Positions 1-9,814 of a stretch of 37,154 nt of DNA are shown here, piece by piece. The stretch's first letter is position 1. Every line of letters begins with the position of its first letter. Below the pieces are notes generated by a model. The model was not told the origin of the DNA. It was given only the letters and a program-made list of their open reading frames with translations, and did not search any database. The DNA is from Chara braunii (taxonomy: Eukaryota > Streptophyta > Charophyceae > Charales > Characeae), in the NCBI GenBank assembly GCA_003427395.1, contig BFEA01000094.1:1997050-2034203 (forward strand), in the 5' to 3' direction. The position numbers and the translations under genes were made by a program.

Positions 1-645
1 TGTTAATACATACTCGTCAGCAAGTTTAGGACAACCAACACCATGGCATCAAAGACACGGCAAAACGACAACTTCATTCTTTGTTTTTTTTTTTTATATA
101 ATCAAATCATTATTTGGTTTTAGTTTCTTTTTCTCTTTCTTTTTCTCTTCCTTTCCGGAAAAAAAAAAAGGAATTTTTTTTTCTGAACGTGGCGAACGAC
201 AAAAAAACAGTTCGGTTCGAAGAGGGAGGGGGCAAAAAAAAAAGGAGAAAAAAAAAAAGGGGGCAGTAAATCAGCAACAAAAAGGGGGGGGGAAAAAAGG
301 GGAAAAAAAAAAAAAAAAAAAAAAAAAAAAGAAGTGTACCAATGAAGTATGTACGTTGACGTACTTGTCACTTCCGCGAACCTTTTGATGATGGACTTCA
401 ACGGGAAAAAAAAATAAAAAAAAATAGGACGCACAGTTGCGATTGGAGGAGCTCGGCGTCTAGACCGCGACCGACAAATCTGATTGGAGGAGGTCAATAT
501 GATCAAATTCCTTTTTTTTTTTTTTTTTTTTTCAATGATCTAATCTTACCAATGATAGATGCAAAAAGTTAACAGTCATTAACGGGGGTAGATAAACATT
601 AAAGACCTCTCAAACAAATAAATTAATTAATTAATTAATTAATTA
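1..645. repeat. A/T-rich low-complexity stretch without a gene
   Basis: Long homopolymer tracts are visible: T at about 84-95, A at about 306-330, T at about 510-531, and an AATT tandem repeat at about 616-645. Open frames here are rich in Phe and Lys and only reflect the homopolymers. No conserved domain or RNA gene is recognisable. Confidence 0.7.
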
Positions 646-879
646 GAAAACCCGTTTTTGAAATATAGCTGACGCATCGGGGCTACGGGAAATTGTTTTT
701 TTTTGCATTCCAGCTGCAGGCTCAGATTCGGGGTCAAGTTTGCAATCAGGTTTGAAATAGCGGTTCACGATCGGGAGCCCGGTGCGCCAAAGAAACTTTA
801 AGTTTGAGGGGGGGGGGCGGGTATAACACTCGGTCGATGCTGCGAGAGCTGGCAGGTAAAAGCGAACCACCGTGGCTGG

Positions 880-1380
880 CCGACAGCGGGCGGACACGTG
901 AGCGGGAAGCTAGCGGAGAGCAGGGGGAACAATTAGATAGCTGACGGACAACTGGCGGACACACGTGGAGCGGAAAGCAAACGGAGAGCTGGGCGGGAAA
1001 CAAACAAGCCCAGAGCTGCAGGAAACATTGGATAGCCGACGGACAACTGGTGGACACACGTCGAGGGGAAAGCTAGCGGAGAGATGGGCGGGAAACGAAC
1101 AAGCGCAGATCTGGAGGAACAATTGAATAGCTGACGGACAACTGGCGGACACACGTCGGGGCGAAAGCTAGCGGAGAGCTGGGCGGGAAACTGGCGAAGA
1201 GCTGCAGCCTGCAGGAACTATTGGATAGCTGACGGACAACCGGCGGACACACGTGAGGGGGAAAGCTAGCGGAGAGGAGAACTGAGCGGGAAGCGAGCGG
1301 AGAGGAGAGCTGTGCGTGAAACTGTCGGTAGCGCCAAGCTGAAGGAACTATTGAATAGCTGACGGACAACTGGACTACGA
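880..1380. repeat. Minisatellite with about 95-bp units
   Basis: The phrase AGCTGACGGACAACTGGCGG or a close variant begins at 939, 1034, 1129, 1227 and 1357, so the spacing is 95, 95, 98 and about 130 bp. Each unit also carries AGCTAGCGGAGAG and GGGCGGGAAAC. The last unit is expanded by an internal duplication of the GCGGAGAGGAGA part. Long open frames on the minus strand across this region are by-products of the repeat. Confidence 0.85.
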
Positions 1381-1506
1381 CAACTTATCGAGCTGGCGGG
1401 CGGGCAACTGGCGGGTGATCGGTCGGAGCCCACAGTCATATGTTGGGCTACTAACGTGAGCTGGCGGACAGCTGGCGCATTCCAGACAGATTTGCTTTCC
1501 TTTGCT

Positions 1507-1640
1507 GATCTTTCTATCTATCTTTACCTATCTTCTTCTCTCTCTTATCTATCTATCTATTTATCTATCTATCGATCGATCTATCTATCTATATATTTAT
1601 CTATCTATCGATCTATCTTGTCTTTCTATCTTATGAATAC
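1507..1640. repeat. (TATC)n microsatellite
   Basis: Imperfect TATC/TATT/GATC tetranucleotide repeats run without a break. The 68-residue open frame over it, rich in Ser, Ile and Tyr, is simple sequence and not a gene. Confidence 0.9.
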
Positions 1641-2160
1641 TTCTACCTATCCTAGGTTTTGAACCTGCGACCTTCACAACTCAGAAGGTCGTTGCTTTAT
1701 CTTTCCATGTATCTACTCTATCTTTCTAGTACTTATAATTTATCTTTCTAGTACTTATCTTCTCTTATCTTATGATCTTAGATCTTCCATTTATTTATCT
1801 TACGCGCGCTCCCCACTTTGACTTTTCCAAAGTTTTGTTTTCTCTTACTGATGCTACAATCGTATTGCCGCTGGAGTAGACCAAGCTAGCTCTGCAAGTC
1901 CTCTAATGCATATAACAATTCCTACTCCTAGTATGTAAATCCTTTTTTCCCCCCCCGGCAAAAGGGGAGCAGGCAGCGCAAAACGCGGTCGGTACGTACA
2001 GAGCGCAGGCTGATAAATGATCGCGGTAGCCTTCTTTTCAGGGATGGACGCTCAACGAGACGAACGAGGATAGCTGTGAGAGTCCAGTGAGAGTCCTGCC
2101 CGTTCACACCGTTGACGTAGTGCCTGCCGGTGGGCAATGTGAACGACCGATTGCTACGAT
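1641..2160. other. No gene recognised
   Basis: Mixed sequence with short TTATCTT-type repeats to about 1800 and a C-run at about 1948. I see no conserved protein, tRNA or repeat family shared with the rest of the window. Confidence 0.4.
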
Positions 2161-2164
2161 TACA

Positions 2165-2815
2165 GACATCACAAGTCTCTTCTTCTTAAGTGGGGTCTTA
2201 AGTGAGTCTTAAGTGGGTCTCAAGTGAGTCTTAAGTGGGTCTTAAGTGGGTCTTAAGTGGGTCTAGTTTCGTAAAATCAGCCCCTTCACTCCCTTGCACA
2301 AACTGGAAGAACGAAGGCTCACGGGAATCACATCAAGTCTCTTCTTAACTGGGGTCTTTAGTGAGTCTTAAGTGGGTCTCAAGTGAGTCTTCAGTGGGTA
2401 TTAAGAGGGTCTAGTTGAGTAAAACCAGCCCCTTCACTCCCTTGCACAAACTGGAAGAACGAAGGCTCACGGGAATCACATCAAGTCTCTTCTTAANTGG
2501 GGTCTTTAGTGAGTCTTAAGTGGGTCTCAAGTGAGTCTTCAGTGGGTATTAAGAGGGTCTAGTTGAGTAAAACCAGCCCCTTTACTCCCTTGCACAAACT
2601 GGAAGAACGAAGGCTCACGGGAATCACGTCAAGTCTCTTCTTAAGTGGGGTCTTTAGTGAGTCTTAAGTGGGTCTCTAGCGAGTCTTAAGTGGGTCTCAA
2701 GTGAGTCTTCAGTGGGTCTTAAGTGGGTCTTAAGTGGGTCTAGTTGAGTAAAACCAGCCCCTTTACTCCCTTGCAGAAACTGAAAGAACGACGGCTCACG
2801 GGAATCACATCAGCT
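2165..2815. repeat. Nested minisatellite, 148-bp units made of 10-11-bp subunits
   Basis: CATCAAGTCTCTTCTT or a variant begins at about 2167, 2331, 2479 and 2627, giving two exact 148-bp steps. Inside each unit AAGTGGGTCTT/AAGTGAGTCTT repeats every 10-11 bp, followed by a unique part (CCAGCCCCTTCACTCCCTTG, then a segment ending GAACGAAGGCTCACGGG). One N lies at 2497. There are no unique spacers, so this is not CRISPR-like. Confidence 0.88.
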
Positions 2816-3084
2816 CCTGCTTCGCTTTTACTTAGTTATTTCAGAAGAGCTGACTTTCCCGTTGGCAGACAACCAAGGCTAACGGCTAACCCCTCCCCTC
2901 TCCCCCCCCCTCGGATCACATCATCTGCTCACGTTTCTACTTATCACTTCCTATTGATTATTCCACATAGATAGGTTACATGCGCGCTTCTTAACTCACT
3001 CGCAAGTAACTCTACTCTGGTCATATGCCTACGTGTGCACATTTCCTCCCTTGAAGTCTAAACCCTCGAATCACTACAGTAAGT

Positions 3085-3162
3085 TGTTTTGGACGAACTG
3101 ACGTGCTGCTCCCCACGAATAGATTGGAGCATTTGTAGAAAAAAAAAAAAAGAAAAAAAAAA
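3085..3162 (+). mobile_element. Retroposon 3' tail with terminal hairpin and poly(A)
   Basis: TGCTCC at 3107-3112 pairs with GGAGCA at 3126-3131, and the loop carries CCACGAATAGATT. An A-rich tail follows (3139-3162). The same hairpin and loop occur at 16247-16271 directly before another poly(A) tail. This is read as the 3' end of a 5'-truncated plus-strand non-LTR retroposon; its 5' end cannot be placed. Confidence 0.6.
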
Positions 3163-3289
3163 GACGTGAGCATCACGGTGATCCAGCCACAGGCATCATG
3201 ATACACAGTCAGTGAGCCCCTCCTTGTAGCGCTAGCTATAGCAGATCAATCGCCAGCAAGCTGCAAAACCCTTCGTCTTCAGCACCCCT

Positions 3290-3475
3290 TTGTCGTTACG
3301 TTCACCCCCACCCCCCTCTAGAGCAGCTGCCGCTACCATCATCCTCACCATCGCCACCACCACCTCTCCAAAACCATCGTCACCATCGCCAGACCTTCGA
3401 CACCATCGCTACCGTCCTCACGTCTCCGTCATCGTCCTCATCATCATCGACATCAGCTATACGACCGCTTGTATC
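3290..3475. repeat. Degenerate CAC/ATC trinucleotide repeat
   Basis: Runs of CATC, CACC and GTC repeats dominate. The open frames on both strands (Asp/Val-rich on minus, Thr/Ser/Pro-rich on plus) are explained by the simple repeat. Confidence 0.7.
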
Positions 3476-3757
3476 AAAATTTTCTAAAATTATAAGAACC
3501 AAGTCAGAAAAGAAAAAGGGTGAAGAAGCGAAATCCGGCCTGCTTGGCTGCATTGAATACCCCCGACGACATGCAGCGCGTCGCCTGGCGCGCAAATTGC
3601 ATGCACGCAGCACACTCCGCGCAGAAAACGAACGGCACAGAGCGGGACATGCCCGTGCAACGACAGGGAGCGTGCGGCGAATGTTCTGCTGCGCGACCTG
3701 CAAGTGCTAGCCACACACGTAGGCCATTCATCACGGCACCCTTGCACCAGCAGTTTC

Positions 3758-3800
3758 CATCCGAAATGTATATGACCGCAATCGCGGTCACTTTCGGATG
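3758..3800. other. Strong two-part inverted repeat
   Basis: CATCCGAAA (3758-3766) pairs with TTTCGGATG (3792-3800). Inside it GACCGC pairs with GCGGTC around an AATC loop. It abuts the 66-bp duplication that starts at 3805. Function unknown; it could be a bidirectional terminator-like structure or an end of an old element. Confidence 0.6.
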
Positions 3801-3804
3801 AATG

Positions 3805-3936
3805 AACCTGACACGTCCCGAGGTTAATAGAAAAAGTCCATTGCCGTCGACGGCCTCGCTGCACTCACCCAACCTGACACGTCCCGAGGTTAATAGAAAA
3901 AGTCCATTGCCGTCGACGGCCTCGCTGCACTCACCC
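3805..3936. repeat. Perfect 66-bp tandem duplication
   Basis: The unit starting AACCTGACACGTCCCGAGG at 3805 recurs at 3871, and the two copies look identical through 3936. Identity indicates a recent duplication. It lies about 65 bp from the poly(A) end of the LINE on its left side. Confidence 0.92.
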
Positions 3937-4070
3937 ACCCCGCTCCTCTGACATTTAGGGGCGGACCCCACAGGGCCGGCGGCAAGCATACATATTTGTT
4001 TGTTTTTTTTTTTGTTTTTTTTTTCCCTTTTTTTAAAGGAATGCATAGATTTAAAAGCACAAGTCCAAAT

Positions 4071-4160
4071 TGAGGCCGGGAAAACCTCGACATTTCAACC
4101 CGGAGGAAAAACTGGGGCCATTACCCAGCTTACGCTATAGCTGGAAACCGGGTCCAGCGT
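4071..4160 (-). other. Two 3'-UTR hairpins of the LINE
   Basis: On the minus strand GCTGGACCCGGTTTCCAGC (4158-4140) forms a 6-bp stem, GCTGGA with TCCAGC. A second stem pairs CCGGG (plus 4076-4080) with CCCGG (4099-4103). Both structures recur, with changed bases, in the minus-strand fragment at 23756-23900. The first hairpin also recurs in the plus-strand tails at 16222, 19274, 19451 and 22108. In known LINEs such as UnaL2 the reverse transcriptase recognises a 3' stem-loop; that role is inferred here. Confidence 0.65.
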
Positions 4161-4281
4161 CCCATTTGAGCATCCTTTTTCAAAAAAAGCCGCAACTGGA
4201 CAAAGAAAGATGCAACGAGGAACAAAGGAAGCAAACTTAAAAAAGGAACTATCTAAACAAATGAGGAATCTGAGTCCTTCG

Positions 4282-7200
4282 TCAACAGGGGACCACAGTC
4301 GGCGAAAGCCATTCCGCCAAGAATAATTTCCCTTCTGCTGAGACGGACGCAAACTTCTCTTTTTCCGCCCATGCCTTGATGAACCACTGGAGGCTTTTAG
4401 ACCGCCAGTCTGAGAGAATAGTGATGCGGATCTCAGAGAGGATTCTGTTAAACATCTGTTGACTGTGGTGCCTTTCTCCCTTGAATAGGAGGTCATTTCT
4501 TCTCCACCAGATGGCTTCCATGATAATACCCCTGCAGATAAGTACCGTGTAGTTGATTCCAGAGGTAAGTGACCCCATTGTATCCGATTTGCCACGTAAA
4601 ATGAAAATGTCCGACCAGATGTCCGTGTTGAGCCCCAGGACTCTCCATCTCTCCTTCCACCATTCCCATACATCTTGGGAGTCTGGACAGTATCGCCACA
4701 GATGGGGGGATGTCTCCCTAGCCCAGTCGCATCTTGCACACGTGTCCCTGATGTCCATGCCCTTGGATTTCAGCCATACTGTTGTAGCTGTAACTTGGAG
4801 GGATTGGAGACATAGGATGGCTGCAGTCTTCTGGGAGGGCATCTTCTTGAGTGTTTTCCATAGTTTTGGGAGGTCTGCTGGGTGAAGATTTGTGCAGTGT
4901 AGATCTGTGAATCTCTTCATTGCGGTGATTACAGGTTTCTTTTTTATGCGAGTTCTGAGTGTGTTCACACCGCATTTTGGTTTGTACCGTAACAGCGGGG
5001 TGGGGTTAGTCTGTGTATTCTCGTTGGTCCACCCAAACTGAAGTGTTTCGATTCTCAGACTTTCCAGGGGGAGGGGAATCAGAGAGCAGGTTAGCTTTTT
5101 GTGGGCCTGACTCTCAAGCACTCGCACCTCTATCCATTCCAAGGTGGTTGGGACTAGCTCTTCCCCAATGTATTGTAGGTGGTGGGTAGCCTTGCGAGTA
5201 TTTATCACACGCCACTTCTGAACCTTGACGCCTGGGCGGAGGTCAGGGCCCAGTACCTTCCAGCAAGTACCCTCTTGCTCCGGGTCTGTTAACCATGAGC
5301 CAGGGGGGTGTTCGCTGTCTGGTTTTAGTGTGGCGATCCAGTGTGGTGGAATGGCTATTTTGGCTTTAATGAAATTGCTGGCTACATTATGTAACCTTTG
5401 AAGTTTCATTCTTAGCTGCTCTGGGGAAAGCCAGTCTTCGTCTTGAAGGTTCCAAATGTCTCCAATTTGGATCACTCCTTTTTCGATCCATGCACGTCCG
5501 AAGGAACCCAGCGCTCCATCTGCTGAGAGGGTTCCTTCTTCGGATTTAATGTATTTATTTTCAAATAGGATCTGATTTAGGATTTGGACTTTGGATGTTG
5601 GTTCAGTCAATAGTTTTGGTCTCAGTTTGTTCCATGCAGACAGGATGTTTCGCCATAATCTGGATTTGGGTTGTCTGTTGCAGTATGATTTAATAAGGAA
5701 GCACAGCCAGACGTGTGTGGGCTGAGACAACTCTCATTCCTTCATGAGTATGTGCTCTGCTAGTTCCTTCCAAATCTTCCTGTCATTGCTGTTCATTGCT
5801 TGAGCTGGCCATTTGGCCAGCAGCCCAATGTTTTGCTGACTTGGGTCTAGGATACCTAAGCCCCTTTGGTCCCGTGGGAAGCAGATTGTTTCCCATGCCA
5901 CTTTAACTACGTACCCTTGAAGCTCAGAAGCGGATGGTTTCCACAAGAACCTGCCTGCCGCGTCCTTGATTCTTTTGAGGGTCACGTCACCTAGGTAGTG
6001 TACCGTCAGGGGGAACCATAGATTTGCGAAGGCTGCAGAGGAGATAACCAGGGCTCTCCGGAATAGGGATAGCTTGAAGGTGCGTGCCCAGCCCATTATC
6101 CTGGCCGTTACTTTTCCCGCGAGTAGGGTGTCTTGTGTTGTCGAGCAGTCGGACAGGGAAACCTGAACTCCCAAAAATCTTTCTGAGCTATCCGACGGGA
6201 CCTGTTTGAGTCCCCAATCTATGCAAATAGTATGCGGCTCGGATAGCAGGAAAGAGGATTTGTCCCAATTTATTGAGACTTCGGATAGAGAGCAGTATGT
6301 ATCTAGGACGTCCCTGAGGGCTAGCAGTGGGCCCGGGGTGTTGGTGCAGGCGACTGTGAGGTCGTCAGCAATAGCTCCGCCCTTCCATTGCCGCGCATGG
6401 GGGATACTGAGGTCCGTAATTCGATCATTGGATCTGATGTTGTAGAGTAAGACTTCTAGCTGTATAACAAATAGGAGGGGCGCGAACGGGCATCCCTGTC
6501 TGAGTGACCTAGTTAGGGGGAACTCTTGTGATAATTGCCCATTGACTAGGACGACAGACGTAGCTTCCACATGCATAGCTTTGACCCACGAACAGAATTC
6601 AGGTCCAAAACCCATGCGGGATAGGGTGGTGAAGACGAAGGCCAATCCCACCTTGTCGTATGCCTTCTCCATGTCTAGGAGGAGGATGGCAACATTTTCT
6701 TTTTCCGCAGCTAGTATCTCGAGGGCCTGAATCGTGGCGAGGATGTTGTCAAAAATGGACCGGCCCTTAACGAAGGCTCCCTGTTCCTTGCCTACTAAAT
6801 TAGGTAGGGTCTCCGTAAGTCTGATGGCTAAGGCTTTCCCCATAATTTTATAAGCCATGTTGAGGACCGATATAGGTCTATAATTTCTAACTTCTCTCTT
6901 ATCCCTTTTTTTGTAAAGGAGAGAGATGGCTCCTTTGAGCCATTCTCTAGGAAGGGATCCTGTGGTGAGTGCACTGTTGAACACCTGACAGAGAAAGGGC
7001 GCAAAAGCCTCCCAAGCACATAAAAAAAGTTCAACTGGTAGGCCGTCTAGTCCAGGGCACTTGCCGCTAGCCATCTGTTTAGCTGCTGCGTGAATTTCCT
7101 CTGGGGAGAGGGGGTTGTCCAGGTAATTTCTTGTGTCCTGTGTGATCGCTGTGTCTATTCCTTCCCAAAAATTGGATAGGGTTGAGAGGTCTGATTCCAC

Positions 7201-8517
7201 GGAGTCAAAGGGTCGTCTCGTGGAAACAATGTCCATGAAGTAGCCCATTGCGTATGTGCACATGTTTGTTGTTGTTGTGGCTAAGGGGGCTTGGAGACTG
7301 AATGGGTGAACCAATTCGCGAAGTACCGGTTTTGCCTGTTTTAGGATCAGAGCCCTGAATGTGGTTTTCGTCATGCGGTCATATCCAATCAATCCTCTAA
7401 GTCTCAGCCATTGGAGCCAATCCTGTTGTTTTTTTACTTCCAAGGACTCGAGAAGGAACAGGCTTTCCTTTCGTTTCTGAAACCAGTAGTGATCTGAGAA
7501 AGGGTCTTTTCCCATCTTTTGTTCGACCTCTGCGATAGCCTTTCGCGCCTTTTCCTCAACCCAGTTTCTGTTAGCTGCCTTCATACGTGAGAAGGTGTTC
7601 AATGCTGCTGAGATTATCCCCAGGCCTGTTTCTGCCCAAGCATGTTCAGTGGGGAATAGATCCCTTACATTCATCCAATGTGTCATCTGTTTTTTCACCC
7701 ATGCAGGTATCCCTGGGTCTTTGAGGACGTTGGCATTCAATCTGAAAGGGGGGCGGGCCATGTCAAACAAGTCCTTGGCGAGGACGTCCATGTACATTGG
7801 ATGGTGATCTGAGATGTAGTGCACCATCACTTCGCACCCCATGCAGCGGTCCCAAACAGAGCCCCTTGCCAATAGGAAGTCCAGTCTTCTACGGGGGGCT
7901 TGAGCATATGGTGCAGGTTTTGGGTCATACCATGTATACCCTGGGTCTTCGGGGTTAAGCATTCTGTAAGTGTCCACTAAACTTTGTGCTTCAATGAAGG
8001 AGGAAAGCATAATGGAGTCTGCTTTGCACAGGGTTGGGGTTGGGGAGTCGAGTCCGGGGTTGAGAATCGTGTTCCAATCCCCTGCAATAATAAGATTTTC
8101 TACGTCCGGGATTAATGCAGGGAGGGAAACAAAAAAGTAAATGCGTTCTGAATACTCAACCGGGGCATATAAGGACATGACTGCCCAGTCTTCATCTCCT
8201 ATGGCGAATTTAACCCAGTTCCATCTGCCCCCAGGGTCGTGATATGAATCCAGAATGTCAACGTCCAGGTCCTTATATATTAAGACTGTTGTTCCCCCTT
8301 TGGTCCCATTGGCCGGCGCCCAAAACTGGGGGCCTGACCACCAATTTTGGATGTTGTTTAGTTTTTGGGAGTTCAGTTTGGTTTCTTGAAGGCAGAGGAT
8401 GTGGATGTTTTGGGAGTGGACCCAAGAGCGAAGGACAAATTTCTTGTATCTTTTAGCAGTATCTCCTAAACCGCTGACATTCCAATTTGCTATCCTTACT
8501 TTATTCGGCAGGACCAT
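4282..8517 (-). pseudogene. LINE ORF2: endonuclease-reverse transcriptase, one in-frame TGA
   Basis: This is the enzyme for target-primed reverse transcription. The ATG at 8517 opens 927 codons to a TGA at 5734-5736. The same frame continues to 4282, about 1410 codons in all. The AP-endonuclease domain (residues 8-240) keeps N11, E45 (LQETK), Y117, GDWN at 146-149, TW at 195-196, RLDFLL with D213, and SDH at 236-238. The reverse transcriptase (about 485-790) keeps LLLDMEKAYD (D615), RQGCPFAP and IADDL (D718, D719). The part after the TGA carries a zinc-binding CX2CX7HX4C (CARC...HLWRYC) and the W-rich LINE tail. All catalytic residues are present, so the single TGA is the only clear lesion; it could be a real stop that removes the C-terminal zinc region, a mutation, or a base error. 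Confidence 0.92.
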
Positions 8518-9814
8518 CTGGGTGGTCGCTGCCGCCTAGAGGTTGGATGCGGGTTGTTTTATCCTGCGATTTGGGGGATGGAAGCTCTGTTGTGGAATCA
8601 TTTGAATGCAGTTGGGCCAAGAAGTCCTCAGCTTCAATGATTACCTGTGCTTCAGCCAGGGCCAACCAATCTGCCACACATTTGGCTGGTATGTTTGGCT
8701 GGAGCGTAGGGGGGTTTGTTTGGATGAGGATGTTGCTTATGAGTTCTGAGCCTGGGTTCAAGAAGGGGGCCAGTGGGGACCATTGTCACGGTATGCTGAG
8801 CCTGTTCCATTGGTCTTGGGAGCCCACAGCTGTGACCAGGTCCAGGAAAGCGATATGGAGTATCGCAGACTCGTTTTCGCTGAGTTCCACCAGGTGTCTG
8901 CCCATGTTTGGTACCGGGAGGATTGATACCGTTCCTGAGCCCTTCAGTACGGCAGCGTTGATGAGTTCAGCAGCGTGAGATTCGGATGGGGGACCCTGAA
9001 TAATCATGGACGGCAGTTCCAAAGTCCCCTCCTTGGTTTTGGTCATTAAGACACTCACCCCAAGAGGGCTCTTTGAGCAGATCAAGGGAACAAACAACTG
9101 CGTTATTTTCTTTTTCTCCTTATCCTTGCGAGACAATGTCCTGACAGGAAGTGCAAAGCTTAGAGATTTTTTAACTGGTTTTGGCTGGTATGGTCTTTTT
9201 TTGCGGTCTGGAGAGGGGTCCCTTTCCTCCTCTGGGGGCGGGATATGTCCTTGGGCAACAGACCTCTGCTCATTTGTCTTGAGTCTTTTAGCCGGCATCC
9301 GCTGCTCGTGAGCTGGGGAGGAGTCAGGTCCCTGAGTCTTTTTGGACTGCAGGGAAAGATTGGTGTGGGGTCTGTCTTTATCAGACTGTTTTTTTTTCCT
9401 TGATTTACTGACTATGTTCGCAGCGATCGCACTGAAGCGCACTGTTGGTTGATCGCCTGAGGGAGGCTGGTCCTTGTTCTGCTGCCCAACCTCCATTCCC
9501 TCCATACTTCCCACATCCCCGTCTACCTGAAGGGGAGGAGGATTGTCTCCTTGGGGAGGTGGATTCAAACCCTGCGGTTGGGGGGGGATGGAGGGGGGGT
9601 GGAGAGGTAGGTGAGTCGGGACCTGTACAAAACCCAGGTTAGCCACTCTCATTATGCCATCGAAATTCTCAATCAAGGGAGGGGTAGGGGAGAGAGGGAT
9701 TACACGGGGGGGGAAATTCTTTGTTGGATGGATACGGACGCATCGCCTTGGCTTGATCATCCTGATCCCCTGTCCCTCCCTGCTTCCCTGACCCTTCCTC
9801 CTTTCCGTCCTCAT
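8501..9814 (-). pseudogene. LINE ORF1, C-terminal part, one in-frame TGA
   Basis: A 342-codon frame (9814-8786) is rich in Pro, Lys and charged residues, with basic stretches such as KSRKKKQ. It ends at a TGA (8786-8788), but the same frame stays open for another 86 or so codons to a TAA at 8501-8503. That TAA overlaps the ORF2 ATG by 17 bases. ORF1 therefore probably once ran to 8501 and ORF2 is reached by re-initiation or coupling at the overlap. The TGA has the form expected from a CGA codon after C-to-T change. No known domain is recognised in this low-complexity part. It joins the upstream part through a frameshift at the G8 run (9706-9713 on the plus strand). Confidence 0.72.

Noticed and set aside
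2165-2815. Regular repeats resembling a CRISPR array
   Set aside because: The 148-bp units are near-identical throughout with no unique spacers, and the genome is eukaryotic; it is a minisatellite.
3504-4046. 180-residue minus-strand frame as a gene
   Set aside because: It contains the 66-bp tandem duplication twice (a repeated GNGLFLLTSGRVR peptide) and the LINE T-run, with alternative frames equally open.
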